Part shown: piece after piece, positions 32,621 through 41,287 of the stretch
How positions within the stretch are numbered: the first letter of the stretch is position 1
How the letters are laid out: every line of letters starts with the position of its first letter
NCBI GenBank assembly: GCA_964466035.1
Contig: CAYXLR010000001.1
Location: forward strand, 197,155 to 261,154
DNA length: 64,000 nt
Reading direction: 5' to 3'
Source of the DNA: JANQEA01 sp964466035
GTDB lineage: Bacteria; Bipolaricaulota; Bipolaricaulia; UBA7950; UBA9294
Position numbers and translations under genes: made by a program
Notes under the pieces: generated by a model
What the model saw: only the letters and a program-made list of their open reading frames with translations
What the model was told of the DNA's origin: nothing
The model's database searches: none

Positions 32621-32691
32621 GGGATCGATGGTACGGAAAGCGTCTCGTGCGCGAAAGACCCGGCTTCCCTCCGTTCGGCCGGTGTGCTAGC

Positions 32692-33729
32692 ATGCGTCCG
32701 GTGAACCCGATGCACGAGGCGATGCTGTACGACAGGCTGACCGGCGGTCGCGTCCGGTGCCGCGTCTGCGCGCACCGCTGCGTCATCGAGCCGGGCGCGC
32801 GGGGCGTCTGCGCGGTGCGGGAGAACGTCGACGGGACGCTCGTGAGCCTCGTCTACGGTCGGCTGGTCGCCCGCGACGTCGACCCGATCGAGAAGAAGCC
32901 GCTGTACCACTTCTATCCGGGGACGCGGGCCTACTCGATCGCCTCGGTCGGCTGCAACTTCACCTGCCTACACTGCCAGAACCACTACATCTCGCAGTAC
33001 CCCCGCGAGCACGACGGGCGGATCATCGGCGATCGGGTCCCGGCGGAGGAGGTCGTCTCCGACGCGGTCGCGAACGGCTGCCGCTCGATCGCCTATACGT
33101 ACACCGAGCCGACGGTGGCGGTCGAGTACGTCCTCGACGTGATGCGCCTCGCCAAGGACGAAGGGTTGGCCAACGTCTGGGTGTCGAACGGCTACTTCAC
33201 CGAGGAGACGCTCGCGGCGATCGCCCTGTACCTCGATGCGATCAACGTCGATCTGAAGGGGATCTCCGACCGCGTCCACCGCGAGCTCGTCGGCGGAAAC
33301 GTCCGCCCGGTCCTCGACACGATCGAGCGGCTGACCGAGGCCGGCGTCTGGGTTGAGGTGACGACGCTCGTCATCCCGGGGATCAACGACGCCGACGACG
33401 AGCTCCGCGGGACGGCCGAGGCGATCGTCGGGATCTCGCCCCGGATCCCGTGGCACGTCAGCCGGTTCTTCCCCGCGTACCGGCTGGCCGACCGCCCGCC
33501 GACGCCGGTCGAGACGGTCGAACGGGCCGCCCGCCTCGGTCGTGAGGCCGGGCTTCGTTACGTCTATGTCGGGAACGTCCCCGGCGAGGGCGAGGAGACC
33601 CGATGCGCCGAGTGCAACGAGCGCCTCATCCTTCGGAGCGGCTACCGGATTCGGGAGAATCGGACGGTCGACGGAGCTTGCCCGGCCTGCGGCGCGGCGG
33701 TCGACGGGGTCTGGTTCTCCTCCGAGTGA
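32692..33729 (+). CDS. amrS: AmmeMemoRadiSam-system radical SAM enzyme (AmrS)
   Basis: A 345-residue radical SAM protein. An N-terminal cysteine motif CRVCAHRCVIEPGARGVCAVR precedes the radical SAM cluster motif CNFTCLHCQN (Cys88, Cys92, Cys95). YTYTEPTVAVEY, NGYFTEETL and IDAINVDLKG are conserved segments of this AmrS/PflA-like family. The C-terminal extra domain has CAECNERLILRSGYRI and CPACGAAVDG, a likely zinc ribbon. The family is a partner of the AmrA and AmrB proteins in many anaerobes, though neither is in this window and the substrate is undetermined. ATG 32692, GTG 32701 and ATG 32710 are all possible starts; none has a strong ribosome binding site. Confidence 0.88.
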   Translation: MRPVNPMHEAMLYDRLTGGRVRCRVCAHRCVIEPGARGVCAVRENVDGTLVSLVYGRLVARDVDPIEKKPLYHFYPGTRAYSIASVGCNFTCLHCQNHYISQYPREHDGRIIGDRVPAEEVVSDAVANGCRSIAYTYTEPTVAVEYVLDVMRLAKDEGLANVWVSNGYFTEETLAAIALYLDAINVDLKGISDRVHRELVGGNVRPVLDTIERLTEAGVWVEVTTLVIPGINDADDELRGTAEAIVGISPRIPWHVSRFFPAYRLADRPPTPVETVERAARLGREAGLRYVYVGNVPGEGEETRCAECNERLILRSGYRIRENRTVDGACPACGAAVDGVWFSSE

Positions 33730-33831
33730 CGGCGGAGTCGCGGATCCCGTCGCGCCACGGCCTGTCACGTCACATCTTGCGTGCGACGTTCTCGCGCCGC
33801 AAACCCCGTACTGTGGGCCGCCGCTCCCAAC

Positions 33832-33901
33832 GAACCCCATGAACCCTACGAACCTAGGTTTCCACTTCTCAACCGCGAACTGCGCACCGCGAACCCCGAA
33901 C
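33832..33901. repeat. Degenerate GAAC phased repeat in the amrS-tsaE gap
   Basis: GAAC recurs at 33832, 33841, 33850, 33877, 33891 and 33898, the first three exactly nine bases apart and the next 27 later. It runs up to the tsaE stop codon. Apart from this the 171-base gap holds nothing I can identify. Confidence 0.4.
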
Positions 33902-34320
33902 TATCTTCTCACGTGGACGCGCCGCGCCCCGTCCTCGAGCATCTCGATCCTCACGTGCACGTCGCTTCGCTCGACGAGCCCGTCGATCCGATCCGGCCAC
34001 TCGACCACGGCGACGCCGCGCTCCGGCGGCAGGTACGCGTCGAGGCCGACCTCGGCGAACTCGGCGAGCGAGGAGATCCGGTACGCGTCGATGTGGTGAA
34101 GCGTCAGCCGGCCTTCGTACGTCCGGGCGAGGAGGTAGCTCGGCGACACGACCACCTCGGTGATCAGGAGGCCCTTGGCGATCCCTTTGGTCAGCGTCGT
34201 CTTCCCCGAGCCGAGCGGGCCGACGAGGGAGACGAGAGAGCCGTCCGTGAGGTCCTCCGCGATCCCGATTCCGATCTCCTCCATCTCGGCCGGATCGCGG
34301 GCGATGATCGTCTTGTCCAT
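33901..34320 (-). CDS. tsaE: TsaE, tRNA threonylcarbamoyladenosine biosynthesis ATPase
   Basis: A 139-residue P-loop protein. LVSLVGPLGSGKTTLTKGIAKGL holds the Walker A loop; VVSPSYLLARTYEG is the conserved P-S/T-F-x-L region; HHIDAYRI and VVEWPDRI are the remaining family signatures. TsaE drives turnover of the TsaB-TsaD complex that makes t6A37 in ANN-decoding tRNAs and is essential in most bacteria. ATG 34320 lies directly against the pheT stop, so it is probably the last gene of that transcript. Confidence 0.92.
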   Translation of the reverse strand: MDKTIIARDPAEMEEIGIGIAEDLTDGSLVSLVGPLGSGKTTLTKGIAKGLLITEVVVSPSYLLARTYEGRLTLHHIDAYRISSLAEFAEVGLDAYLPPERGVAVVEWPDRIDGLVERSDVHVRIEMLEDGARRVHVRR

Positions 34321-36693
34321 CTACGTGCGGAGGCGAACGTCGAGCGCGCCGAGGCGGGACTCGATCCGCGCGACGATCCCGTCGACCTCCGGATCGGTCA
34401 GCGTCCGGTCCGCGGCGCGGAAGGCGAGCTCGTAGGTGAGGCCCTTCCGCCCTTCACCGACCTGTTCGCCCTCGTAGAGGTCGTAGAGCAGCGCCGTCTC
34501 GACCTCCGGCTCCGCCAGGATCGCCTCGCGGACCTCCGCCTCCGCCAGCCCGGACGGCGCCGAGACGGAGAGGTCCCGCTTCGACGCCGGGAATGGAGGC
34601 GGCTCGAAGTAGGCGATCGGATCTTCGGCGTGGACCATCAGCTCGGCCGCGTCGAGCTCGAAGACGAGGACCGTCGTCGGGACGGCGAACCGCTCGCTCA
34701 GGGATGGGGACAGCTCGCCGAGGAGGCCGATCGGTCGTCCTTCGCGGACGAACCGCGCGGCGCGCCCGGGGTGGAGGTACGGAGGAAGGTCCTCCGCGCG
34801 GACCTCGACGCCGCCGAGGCGGAGCCGCTTGAACAGGTCGTTCAGGATCCCCCGAGCGATCGGGAGGGAGACGCGCTCCTTGCCGCGGAGGGGGACCCCG
34901 GTCCGTCCGAACAGGGCGCCGCCGAGCGACTCCCGCTCGCCCCCGGACGCGGAGAAGACCTTGCCGACCTCGTAGACCATCCCTCCTTCGACGCCGCGGC
35001 TCAGGTTCGTCTCCACGATCGAGAGGACGCCCGGAATGAGGCTCGATCGGAGCCTCGACTGCGCGACGGTCATCGGGTTCGCGAGTCGGACGAGGTCGTC
35101 GTCCGGGATTCCGAGCGGCTCGCGCCAGGCCCGCTTGTCGAAGCCGTCGCCGACGACCTCGATCATCCCGAGACCGGTCAGGATCTCGCGGATTCGGTCC
35201 TTCGCCCGCTCGGTGGCGTCCTTCCGCCCGACCAGGAGGACCGGCGTCGGCCCGATGGCCTCGAGCCGATCGTAGCCGTAGATCCGCCCGACGTCCTCGA
35301 TCAGATCGACCTCTCGCTCGAGATCGGGACGGAAGAAGGGGACCGTCGCGGCGATCGCCGAGCCGTTCTCCTCGGCGCCGATCTGGAGCCGGCGGAGGAC
35401 GTCGAGGCACGTCGCCCGATCGAGGTCGAGGCCGAGGAGGAGCGAGGCGCGTTCGGGGCGTAGACGGACCGTCCGCGTCTCGCTCGGCGCCGGATAAGCG
35501 TCGGAGAGGCCCCGATGGACCGAGCAGCCGGTGAGCTTCTGGATCATGTGCGCGGCGCGCTCGGCGGCGAGGGCCACGCTCTCCGGATCGATCCTCCGCT
35601 CGAACCGCTGCGACGCCTCGCTCCGCAGCCCGACGGCGCGGGACGACTTGCGGATCGTGTAGCCGGTGAACGACGCGATCTCGAGGAGGAGTCGGGTCGT
35701 CTCGGAGCGGATCTCGCTCCGCTCCCCGCCCATCACCCCGGCGATCGCCAGGCCGCCCCGCCGGTCCGCGATCATCAGGACGTCCTCGGTCAGCCGCCGA
35801 TCGACGCCGTCGAGCGTCCGGAAGGTCTCGCCCGGTTCGGCGCGGCGGATGACGATCGGCTCTTCGATGAGATCGGCGTCGAACGGGTGGAGCGGATGTC
35901 CGAGCTCGAGCATGACGTAGTTCGTCGCGTCGACGACGTTCGAAAGCGGCCGCATCCCGGCCTTGATCAGGCGATGCTGCATTCGAAGCGGCGCCGGGGC
36001 GATCGCGATCCCGTCCATCAACCGGACGGCGTACCGCGGCGTGTCGGACGGGTCCTCGATCTCGATCCGGATCCGATCGGCAGCAGGGGGGAGCGTCTCC
36101 TCGACGTCGGTTTCCAGCCCGGCGAGCGGGCGGTCGAGCGAGGCCGCGACCTCGCGCGCGACCCCGTAGACGCTGGCGCAGTCCGGGCGGTTCGACGGGA
36201 CCTTGATGTCGAAGATCGTGTCGTCGTACTCGAGGACGGTCGTCAGGTCGGCTCCGACCTCGAGGTCGAGCCCCGGCTCGAAGTTCCAGATGCCGTCCGA
36301 GCGCTCCTCCAGCCGCAGCTCTTCCTTCGAGCAGATCATCCCGTTGGAGGTCGCGCCGCGGATCTTCCGCCGTTCGATCTTCAGGCCGGTCGGAAGCTCG
36401 CCGTCGGGGAGGACGACCGGGACGAGCGCGCCGTCGGCGACGTTCGCGGCGCCGCAGACGATCTCGACCGTCTCCGAGCCGACGTCGACCGCGCAGAGCG
36501 TCAGGTGATCCGACCTGGGAAGCGGCTCGCTCGAAACGACGCGCCCGACGACCGCGTTGCGGAGCGAACCGGTCTTCTCGATCCCTTCGACCTCGATCCC
36601 GGCGAGGGTCAGACGCTCGGCGAGCCGCGCGATTGCCTCCTCCGAGACGTCGAGATCGACGTAGTCTGCGAGCCACCGACACGGGACCTTCAT
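34321..36693 (-). CDS. pheT: Phenylalanyl-tRNA synthetase beta subunit
   Basis: A 790-residue PheT of full length. MKVPCRWLADYVDL opens the protein; RNAVVGRVVSSEPLPRSDHL and VCGAANV mark the N-terminal EMAP-II-like tRNA-binding domain (about 40-150). SNRPDCASVYGVAREVAA starts the core; the B3/B4 editing region, NYVMLELGHPLHPFDAD, and the B5 region with VDLIEDVGRIYGYDRLE follow; the FDX-ACB anticodon-binding domain is at the C-terminus (about 700-790). The partner pheS is not next to it and not in the window, which is unusual. The M1-like peptidase gene ends 14 bases upstream in the same direction. Confidence 0.95.
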   Translation of the reverse strand: MKVPCRWLADYVDLDVSEEAIARLAERLTLAGIEVEGIEKTGSLRNAVVGRVVSSEPLPRSDHLTLCAVDVGSETVEIVCGAANVADGALVPVVLPDGELPTGLKIERRKIRGATSNGMICSKEELRLEERSDGIWNFEPGLDLEVGADLTTVLEYDDTIFDIKVPSNRPDCASVYGVAREVAASLDRPLAGLETDVEETLPPAADRIRIEIEDPSDTPRYAVRLMDGIAIAPAPLRMQHRLIKAGMRPLSNVVDATNYVMLELGHPLHPFDADLIEEPIVIRRAEPGETFRTLDGVDRRLTEDVLMIADRRGGLAIAGVMGGERSEIRSETTRLLLEIASFTGYTIRKSSRAVGLRSEASQRFERRIDPESVALAAERAAHMIQKLTGCSVHRGLSDAYPAPSETRTVRLRPERASLLLGLDLDRATCLDVLRRLQIGAEENGSAIAATVPFFRPDLEREVDLIEDVGRIYGYDRLEAIGPTPVLLVGRKDATERAKDRIREILTGLGMIEVVGDGFDKRAWREPLGIPDDDLVRLANPMTVAQSRLRSSLIPGVLSIVETNLSRGVEGGMVYEVGKVFSASGGERESLGGALFGRTGVPLRGKERVSLPIARGILNDLFKRLRLGGVEVRAEDLPPYLHPGRAARFVREGRPIGLLGELSPSLSERFAVPTTVLVFELDAAELMVHAEDPIAYFEPPPFPASKRDLSVSAPSGLAEAEVREAILAEPEVETALLYDLYEGEQVGEGRKGLTYELAFRAADRTLTDPEVDGIVARIESRLGALDVRLRT

Positions 36694-36707
36694 GGGCCTT
36701 CCTCCGG

Positions 36708-39422
36708 CTACAGGGAAACCCGGGCGTAGAGGACGGGCGCGCCCGCGCCCATCACCGGCGTCGCCACCCCCACCTGCACCTGCAGCGACAGCAGTCCGCC
36801 CAGGGTCGAGAGATCGACGATCTGCTCGATCCCCGCCTCCATGTAGGGCGACGTTGTACCGAATTCGTCTAGGCTTGTCCAACCGATCCCTCCGGCGAGG
36901 AAGAGGCGGGACCGGGTCGCATCGACCATCGCCAGGTTGAACAGGTTGTACGGCGTCTCCGCGACGACCGGGATCTCCAAACCGAGCCTCCCGACGAGCT
37001 CGTGGGCCGTCGGCGGTGGAGAGAACGCGTGGAGCCCGGTCAGCCGGAAGCGGAACGGCGTCGGCGGATCGGCGAAGCCGAGACCGAACCGGGCGCTGCC
37101 CTGGAGGTACGCGCCGGGGAAGACGCGCAGCTCGTCGCTCGCGCTCACGGACAGACGGCCGGAGCCGTCCGCGGCGACGTCGATCGACAGCGCGTGGGTC
37201 CGCGACGAGGCGAACGAAGGATGATCGACGACGTCGAGCCCGAAGGCGACGAACGGCGTCTCCCCCGCGTACAGCCGCTCGACGCCGACGGTCCACGAGA
37301 CGTCCGGCTCCCAGAACGTCGCCGGCGACCCGGTCTCCGGCTGGGCGTAGTCGATGGTCGTGAACGCGATCCCCCCGACGAATCGGTCTCCACCGGCGGA
37401 CGTGCGCGCGGAGAGCCGGTGGTTCCGCCCGAGCTTGATCTGCGCCGAAGCGGACCCCTGCGCGACGGAGACGCGGAACCGGTCCAGGTACGAGAAGGTC
37501 AGGCCGCCGGTCTCGGTGTCGGCGGTCAGGACGTAGGCGTCGAGCGGATACGCCGCCTCGTTCGCTCCGCCGACGACCTTCACCGGGGCGTTGTTGTTCA
37601 ACCGGTCGAGATCGGGGAGTCGGTGGTCGGGGTCGATCGTCACCCGGGCGACCCACGACGGGGTCCGGAAGACCAGCTCGCCGGTCTCCGACTCCCCGGA
37701 CCACTCCTGACGGAGGGTCGCGCCGGACCGGAGCGTCGCCTCGACCTCGACCGGCTGCGGGGTCCCCCCGGAGCGCGTCACGACGACGGTCGTCACGTGC
37801 TCGGACCCGGAGCGCTCGCGGGACGCGATCCGGATCGCGTAGTCGACGCGTCCGGGACCGAAGACCCACGTGTCGAAGATCTCGTCGAGCGGGCGTCCGG
37901 CTTCCTCCTCGAGCAGCGCCTGGAGCGTCCGGACGTCGAGCAGGTCCGCTTGTCTTTCGTCGATCGCCCGCATGATCGCGCGCTCGAACGCGTCCTCCCC
38001 GGTCGCGGCGGCAATCGATCGGGCGACGAGGTATCCCTTATCGTAGAGGCGGACGTCCGATGCGTTGCCGAATCGGACGTTCTCGATCGGCTTGACCAGC
38101 GCTTCGTCGAACCCGACGTACTGCGTCGTCAGGTAGGGGAGCTCGATGAAGTGCTCGCGGAGGTTGAAATACCCGAACTGGCGCTTGACGAGCTCCTCGA
38201 TGATGCCCGGGGAGCCGAAGCCGAACAGGTTCGGCTCGAACGCACCGTACCGGTCCTCGTAGTACCGAACCGCGAGGTACTGGGCGAGCCCCTCGGAGAG
38301 CCACGCCTCGGCGTTCAGGTCGATCCCGGTTCCGAGGCCGACCCACTGGTGTGCGATCTCGTGGGCGAGGACGTACTCGGCGACGCGGTTGAGCGCCCCG
38401 AAGAAGAGGACGTTCCGATGGGTGAAGAACCGCCGCGACAGCCAGACGATCCCGTCGGCGGCGAAGGAGAGTCCGTCGTCGTTCGGATTCTCGACGATCG
38501 TCAGTCGCGCCCTGGGATACGGCCCGCAGCGTTCCTCGTACGCTTCGAGGATGTCGCGGGCGAGGGTGGCGAAGAACCGGGCCTCCTCCTCGTGGCCCGG
38601 GAGGAACGCGACCTCGATCGGGATCGGCCCGTCGAGCGTGTAGCGGCGGTAGTCGGTCCCGATCGTCAGCCCGAGCGAGCGGGCCGGCGCGTCGTACGCG
38701 ATGCGGAACCGCTTCTCCGCGTCCTCCTCGCCCGGTTCCCCGACTTGCTCCAGGACGTCGGTTCCGGCGATCAGATCGTACGAGCCGGGGACGGTGACGG
38801 TCGCTTCGATCCGGCACCACGGGAACGTCAGAGGGAACGCCTCGCGTCCGGCGTAGGCGATCCGCCCGTCCGCCTCGACGATCTCCTCCTGCGCCGGGAA
38901 GAGGGTCGGATACCAACCGAACCTCCACGTCAGGATCCCGTGGGTGATCCCCTGATCCCCGATCGAGCTGCGCGGAACCTTCGTGGTGAAACCGATCCGC
39001 AGCGTGATGGGCGCGTCGCCGTCCGGAGCGGCCTCCGGCAGATCGATCGCGAGGACCGTGTCGTCGAGCGAGTACGTCTGCCACGCCGGCGGGAGGGCGA
39101 GGGTGCGGAACGGCAGCGGCAAAGCGTCGCCGCCCTCCAGTCGCTCGACGCCGATGACGGTCGTCTCCGACGCCTCGAAGCCGAACGGATACCGCGCGTC
39201 GCTCGTTCGCGGCGAGAGGTACGGGTTCGGCTCCCGGTCGAGGTTCGCGAGGAGCGAGAGGTAAACGGTCGGCCCCGTCGGGACGAGGTGGAGCTCGACG
39301 GTTCCGTCGAATCGCCGACCCTCGGCGTCGTAGCGGACGTTGAGGACGCACGTCGGCTCGGCGGCCGACGCCGGGACGGCCAGCACTGCGACAACGAAGA
39401 GTGAAACGACGAGCCGCTTCAT
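36708..39422 (-). CDS. Exported M1-family-like zinc metallopeptidase with C-terminal barrel-like domain
   Basis: A 904-residue protein with a signal peptide (MKRLVVSLFVVAVLAVPASA, cleavage after SAA). The N-terminal beta domain is followed by the catalytic domain with HEIAH (354-358) in VLAHEIAHQWVGLG and the third ligand Glu377 in AEAWLSEGLAQYLAV, the exact M1 spacing HEXXH-x18-E. The exopeptidase GxMEN motif is not evident; FAADGIVWLSRRFF occupies its place. The C-terminal third (about 590-904) is beta-rich with repeated short strands and ends LYARVSL, so it may anchor to the outer membrane. GGGAGG precedes ATG 39422. Probably a periplasmic or surface protease that scavenges peptides; it is placed between corC and pheT. 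Confidence 0.82.
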   Translation of the reverse strand: MKRLVVSLFVVAVLAVPASAAEPTCVLNVRYDAEGRRFDGTVELHLVPTGPTVYLSLLANLDREPNPYLSPRTSDARYPFGFEASETTVIGVERLEGGDALPLPFRTLALPPAWQTYSLDDTVLAIDLPEAAPDGDAPITLRIGFTTKVPRSSIGDQGITHGILTWRFGWYPTLFPAQEEIVEADGRIAYAGREAFPLTFPWCRIEATVTVPGSYDLIAGTDVLEQVGEPGEEDAEKRFRIAYDAPARSLGLTIGTDYRRYTLDGPIPIEVAFLPGHEEEARFFATLARDILEAYEERCGPYPRARLTIVENPNDDGLSFAADGIVWLSRRFFTHRNVLFFGALNRVAEYVLAHEIAHQWVGLGTGIDLNAEAWLSEGLAQYLAVRYYEDRYGAFEPNLFGFGSPGIIEELVKRQFGYFNLREHFIELPYLTTQYVGFDEALVKPIENVRFGNASDVRLYDKGYLVARSIAAATGEDAFERAIMRAIDERQADLLDVRTLQALLEEEAGRPLDEIFDTWVFGPGRVDYAIRIASRERSGSEHVTTVVVTRSGGTPQPVEVEATLRSGATLRQEWSGESETGELVFRTPSWVARVTIDPDHRLPDLDRLNNNAPVKVVGGANEAAYPLDAYVLTADTETGGLTFSYLDRFRVSVAQGSASAQIKLGRNHRLSARTSAGGDRFVGGIAFTTIDYAQPETGSPATFWEPDVSWTVGVERLYAGETPFVAFGLDVVDHPSFASSRTHALSIDVAADGSGRLSVSASDELRVFPGAYLQGSARFGLGFADPPTPFRFRLTGLHAFSPPPTAHELVGRLGLEIPVVAETPYNLFNLAMVDATRSRLFLAGGIGWTSLDEFGTTSPYMEAGIEQIVDLSTLGGLLSLQVQVGVATPVMGAGAPVLYARVSL

Positions 39423-39447
39423 GGGACCTCCCGTTTGCACGCCCCGC

Positions 39448-40746
39448 TCAGCCTTCCGCTTCTTCGGCTTCCGTCGTACGATCGACATGGACGCGGGCCG
39501 AGGTGATCTCCCGGTCGGTCGCCCGCTCGACGAGGAGGGTCACCGGGCCGATCGCCACCTTGTCGCCCAGCTTGGCCATGGTGCCGAGGCGGTTCTGGAT
39601 CAGGCCGTTGATGGTGACGCCTTCGTCCTCGGGGAGCTCCGCCGCCATCGCTCGGTTCAGGTCGTGGACGGCGGTGTCGCCGGTGACGAGCGCTTCGTCT
39701 TCCGAGATGCGCTGGATGACCGACGTCGGGCGGTCGTACTCGTCCTCGATCTCCCCGACGATCTCCTCGAGGATGTCCTCCAGCGTGACGATCCCGGCCA
39801 TCCCGCCGAACTCGTCGATGACGACGGCCACGTGGACCTTCTGGCGTTGAAACTCGCGCAGGAGGACGTTGATCGGCTGCGTCGTCGGTGCGAAGAACGC
39901 CGGGCGGAGGAGGCCCTCGAGGGTCGTCTCGGCGTCGGTCGGATCGCAGGAGAGGAGGTCCTTGACGTAGAGGGTGCCGACGATCGCATCGGGGACCTCC
40001 TGGTAAACGGGGAAGCGCGAGTGCCCGTCCTTGGCGACGATCTGCTGAACCTCTTCCAAAGACGTGCCGAGCTCGATCGCCTGCACGTCGGGACGCGGGA
40101 CCATCACCTGCTCGGCGGTCATCTCGTCGAAATCCAAAATCCGTCGGATCATCTCGCCGTCGGCCTGGTTGAGGAGGCCGCTCTCCTCGCCGGCGTCGAT
40201 CAAGGTCTCGATCTGCTCGTCGCTCACCCGAAACGGCTCCACCTCCGACAGGTCGACGCCGAAGATCCTCCCGATGGAGCGCGCCGCGCCGCGGAAGAGC
40301 CAGATCAGCGGGCGGAGCAAGCGCGTCATCCCGTAGATCTGGTTGATCGTCAGCAGGGTCAGCCGCTCGGCGTTGTGCTTGGCGAAGTTCTTCGGGGTGA
40401 TTTCGCCGAAGACGAGGAGCGAGACGGTCATCACGACCGTCGCGATCAGCCCCTGCACGCCCTGGGACGTGTTCGGCAGGATCTGAATGACCACCAGGGT
40501 CATCAGCGAGCTGGCCATCACGTTGACGAGGTTGTTGAGGACGAGGAGCGCGGTGATCAGGTCGTTCGGCTCCTCCAGGAGGAGCGTGAGAGCACGCTTC
40601 TTCCGGCCGTGCGCGTTGATCAGATAGCGGAGCCGCCCTCCGGCGAGCGACGTGACCGCGGTCTCTGTGCTGGAGAAGTAGGCGGAAGCGGCAATCAAGA
40701 AAAGAAGCAGCGCAAGTTGTGCGCCTATGGACACAGTCTCTTTCAC
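39448..40746 (-). CDS. CorC/HlyC-family (CNNM transporter-like) protein with CBS pair
   Basis: A roughly 432-residue membrane protein. The N-terminal DUF21 region (about 1-190) has about four transmembrane helices, including LALLLFLIAASAYFSSTETAV, and the family motif FGEITPKNFAK. A CBS-domain pair follows (PRPDVQAIELGTSLEEV ... GHSRFPVYQEVPDAIVGTLYVKDLL), then the C-terminal CorC_HlyC domain, IDEFGGMAGIVTLEDILEEIVGEIEDE. Members move Mg2+ or other cations or stabilise membrane complexes. GTG 40746 or 40734 could be the start; a strong promoter lies just upstream. Divergent from accB. Confidence 0.9.
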   Translation of the reverse strand: MKETVSIGAQLALLLFLIAASAYFSSTETAVTSLAGGRLRYLINAHGRKKRALTLLLEEPNDLITALLVLNNLVNVMASSLMTLVVIQILPNTSQGVQGLIATVVMTVSLLVFGEITPKNFAKHNAERLTLLTINQIYGMTRLLRPLIWLFRGAARSIGRIFGVDLSEVEPFRVSDEQIETLIDAGEESGLLNQADGEMIRRILDFDEMTAEQVMVPRPDVQAIELGTSLEEVQQIVAKDGHSRFPVYQEVPDAIVGTLYVKDLLSCDPTDAETTLEGLLRPAFFAPTTQPINVLLREFQRQKVHVAVVIDEFGGMAGIVTLEDILEEIVGEIEDEYDRPTSVIQRISEDEALVTGDTAVHDLNRAMAAELPEDEGVTINGLIQNRLGTMAKLGDKVAIGPVTLLVERATDREITSARVHVDRTTEAEEAEG

Positions 40747-40759
40747 CTCACGGTTCCGT

Positions 40760-40787
40760 ATTATAGGTCCGGGGTCCCTGGGTGCAA
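40760..40787 (-). promoter_or_regulatory. Promoter of the corC-M1-pheT-tsaE transcript
   Basis: On the minus strand TTGCAC (40787-40782), a 16-base spacer and TATAAT (40765-40760). The predicted start near 40753 leaves a leader of about 7 bases before GTG 40746, with GAGG overlapping the start region. Confidence 0.6.
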
Positions 40788-40801
40788 CAACGCTTGGGCC
40801 G

Positions 40802-40831
40802 TTGCTGTGACGGAGGGAGTCCCTGTACAAT
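40802..40831 (+). promoter_or_regulatory. Promoter of accB-accC
   Basis: TTGCTG (40802-40807), an 18-base spacer and TACAAT (40826-40831) preceded by TG, an extended -10. The expected start near 40838 gives an 18-base leader containing GGAGGGG. It is back-to-back with the minus-strand promoter at 40760-40787. Confidence 0.55.
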
Positions 40832-40855
40832 GGCCGGCCTCGTGGAGGGGAGAAC

Positions 40856-41287
40856 GTGGAGCTCGACCAGCTTCAACAGATCATCCGGTTGCTGAAGGCG
40901 GAGGGTCTCACCGAGATCACCGTCTGCGAAGGGGATCAGCGGATCACGGTGAAGCAGGATCTCGCCGGTGCGGCCGTTCGACCGTCCTCACCGCCGATCC
41001 GCGTCGAGCCGGGTCCGCCGGTTCCGGGCGAGGAAGAGTCGGAAGACACGTTCGCCGTCTCGGCGCCGCTCGTTGGGACGTTCTATCGACGGTCGTCGCC
41101 GGACGCCGAGCCGTTCGTCTCGCCCGGAGACGTCGTGAACCCCGGAGACACTCTCTGCGTGATCGAGGCGATGAAGGTGATGAACGAGATCAACGCCGAG
41201 GAGGTGGGCCGGGTTCGACGGGTGCTCGCCGACGACGGCGAGGCCGTCGAGTACGGCCGACCTCTGTTCGTTTTCGACCGTCTATGA
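40856..41287 (+). CDS. accB: Biotin carboxyl carrier protein of acetyl-CoA carboxylase
   Basis: A 143-residue BCCP. An N-terminal dimerisation segment (MELDQLQQIIRLLKAEGLTEITV) is followed by a Pro-rich linker (about 42-65) and the biotinyl domain VSAPLVGTFYRRSSPDAEPFV through EAMKVMNEINAEE, with biotin on Lys107. It carries the carboxyl group made by AccC, the first step of fatty acid synthesis. It starts at GTG 40856 behind GGAGGGG. The accC ATG overlaps its stop as ATGA, so the two are translationally coupled. The carboxyltransferase genes are not in the window. Confidence 0.95.
   Translation: MELDQLQQIIRLLKAEGLTEITVCEGDQRITVKQDLAGAAVRPSSPPIRVEPGPPVPGEEESEDTFAVSAPLVGTFYRRSSPDAEPFVSPGDVVNPGDTLCVIEAMKVMNEINAEEVGRVRRVLADDGEAVEYGRPLFVFDRL

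Noticed and set aside
34321..37869. 1182-codon extended frame of pheT
   Set aside because: The region before ATG 36693 is antisense-like arginine-rich sequence over the peptidase gene; PheT normally begins at MKVPCRWL-like residues.
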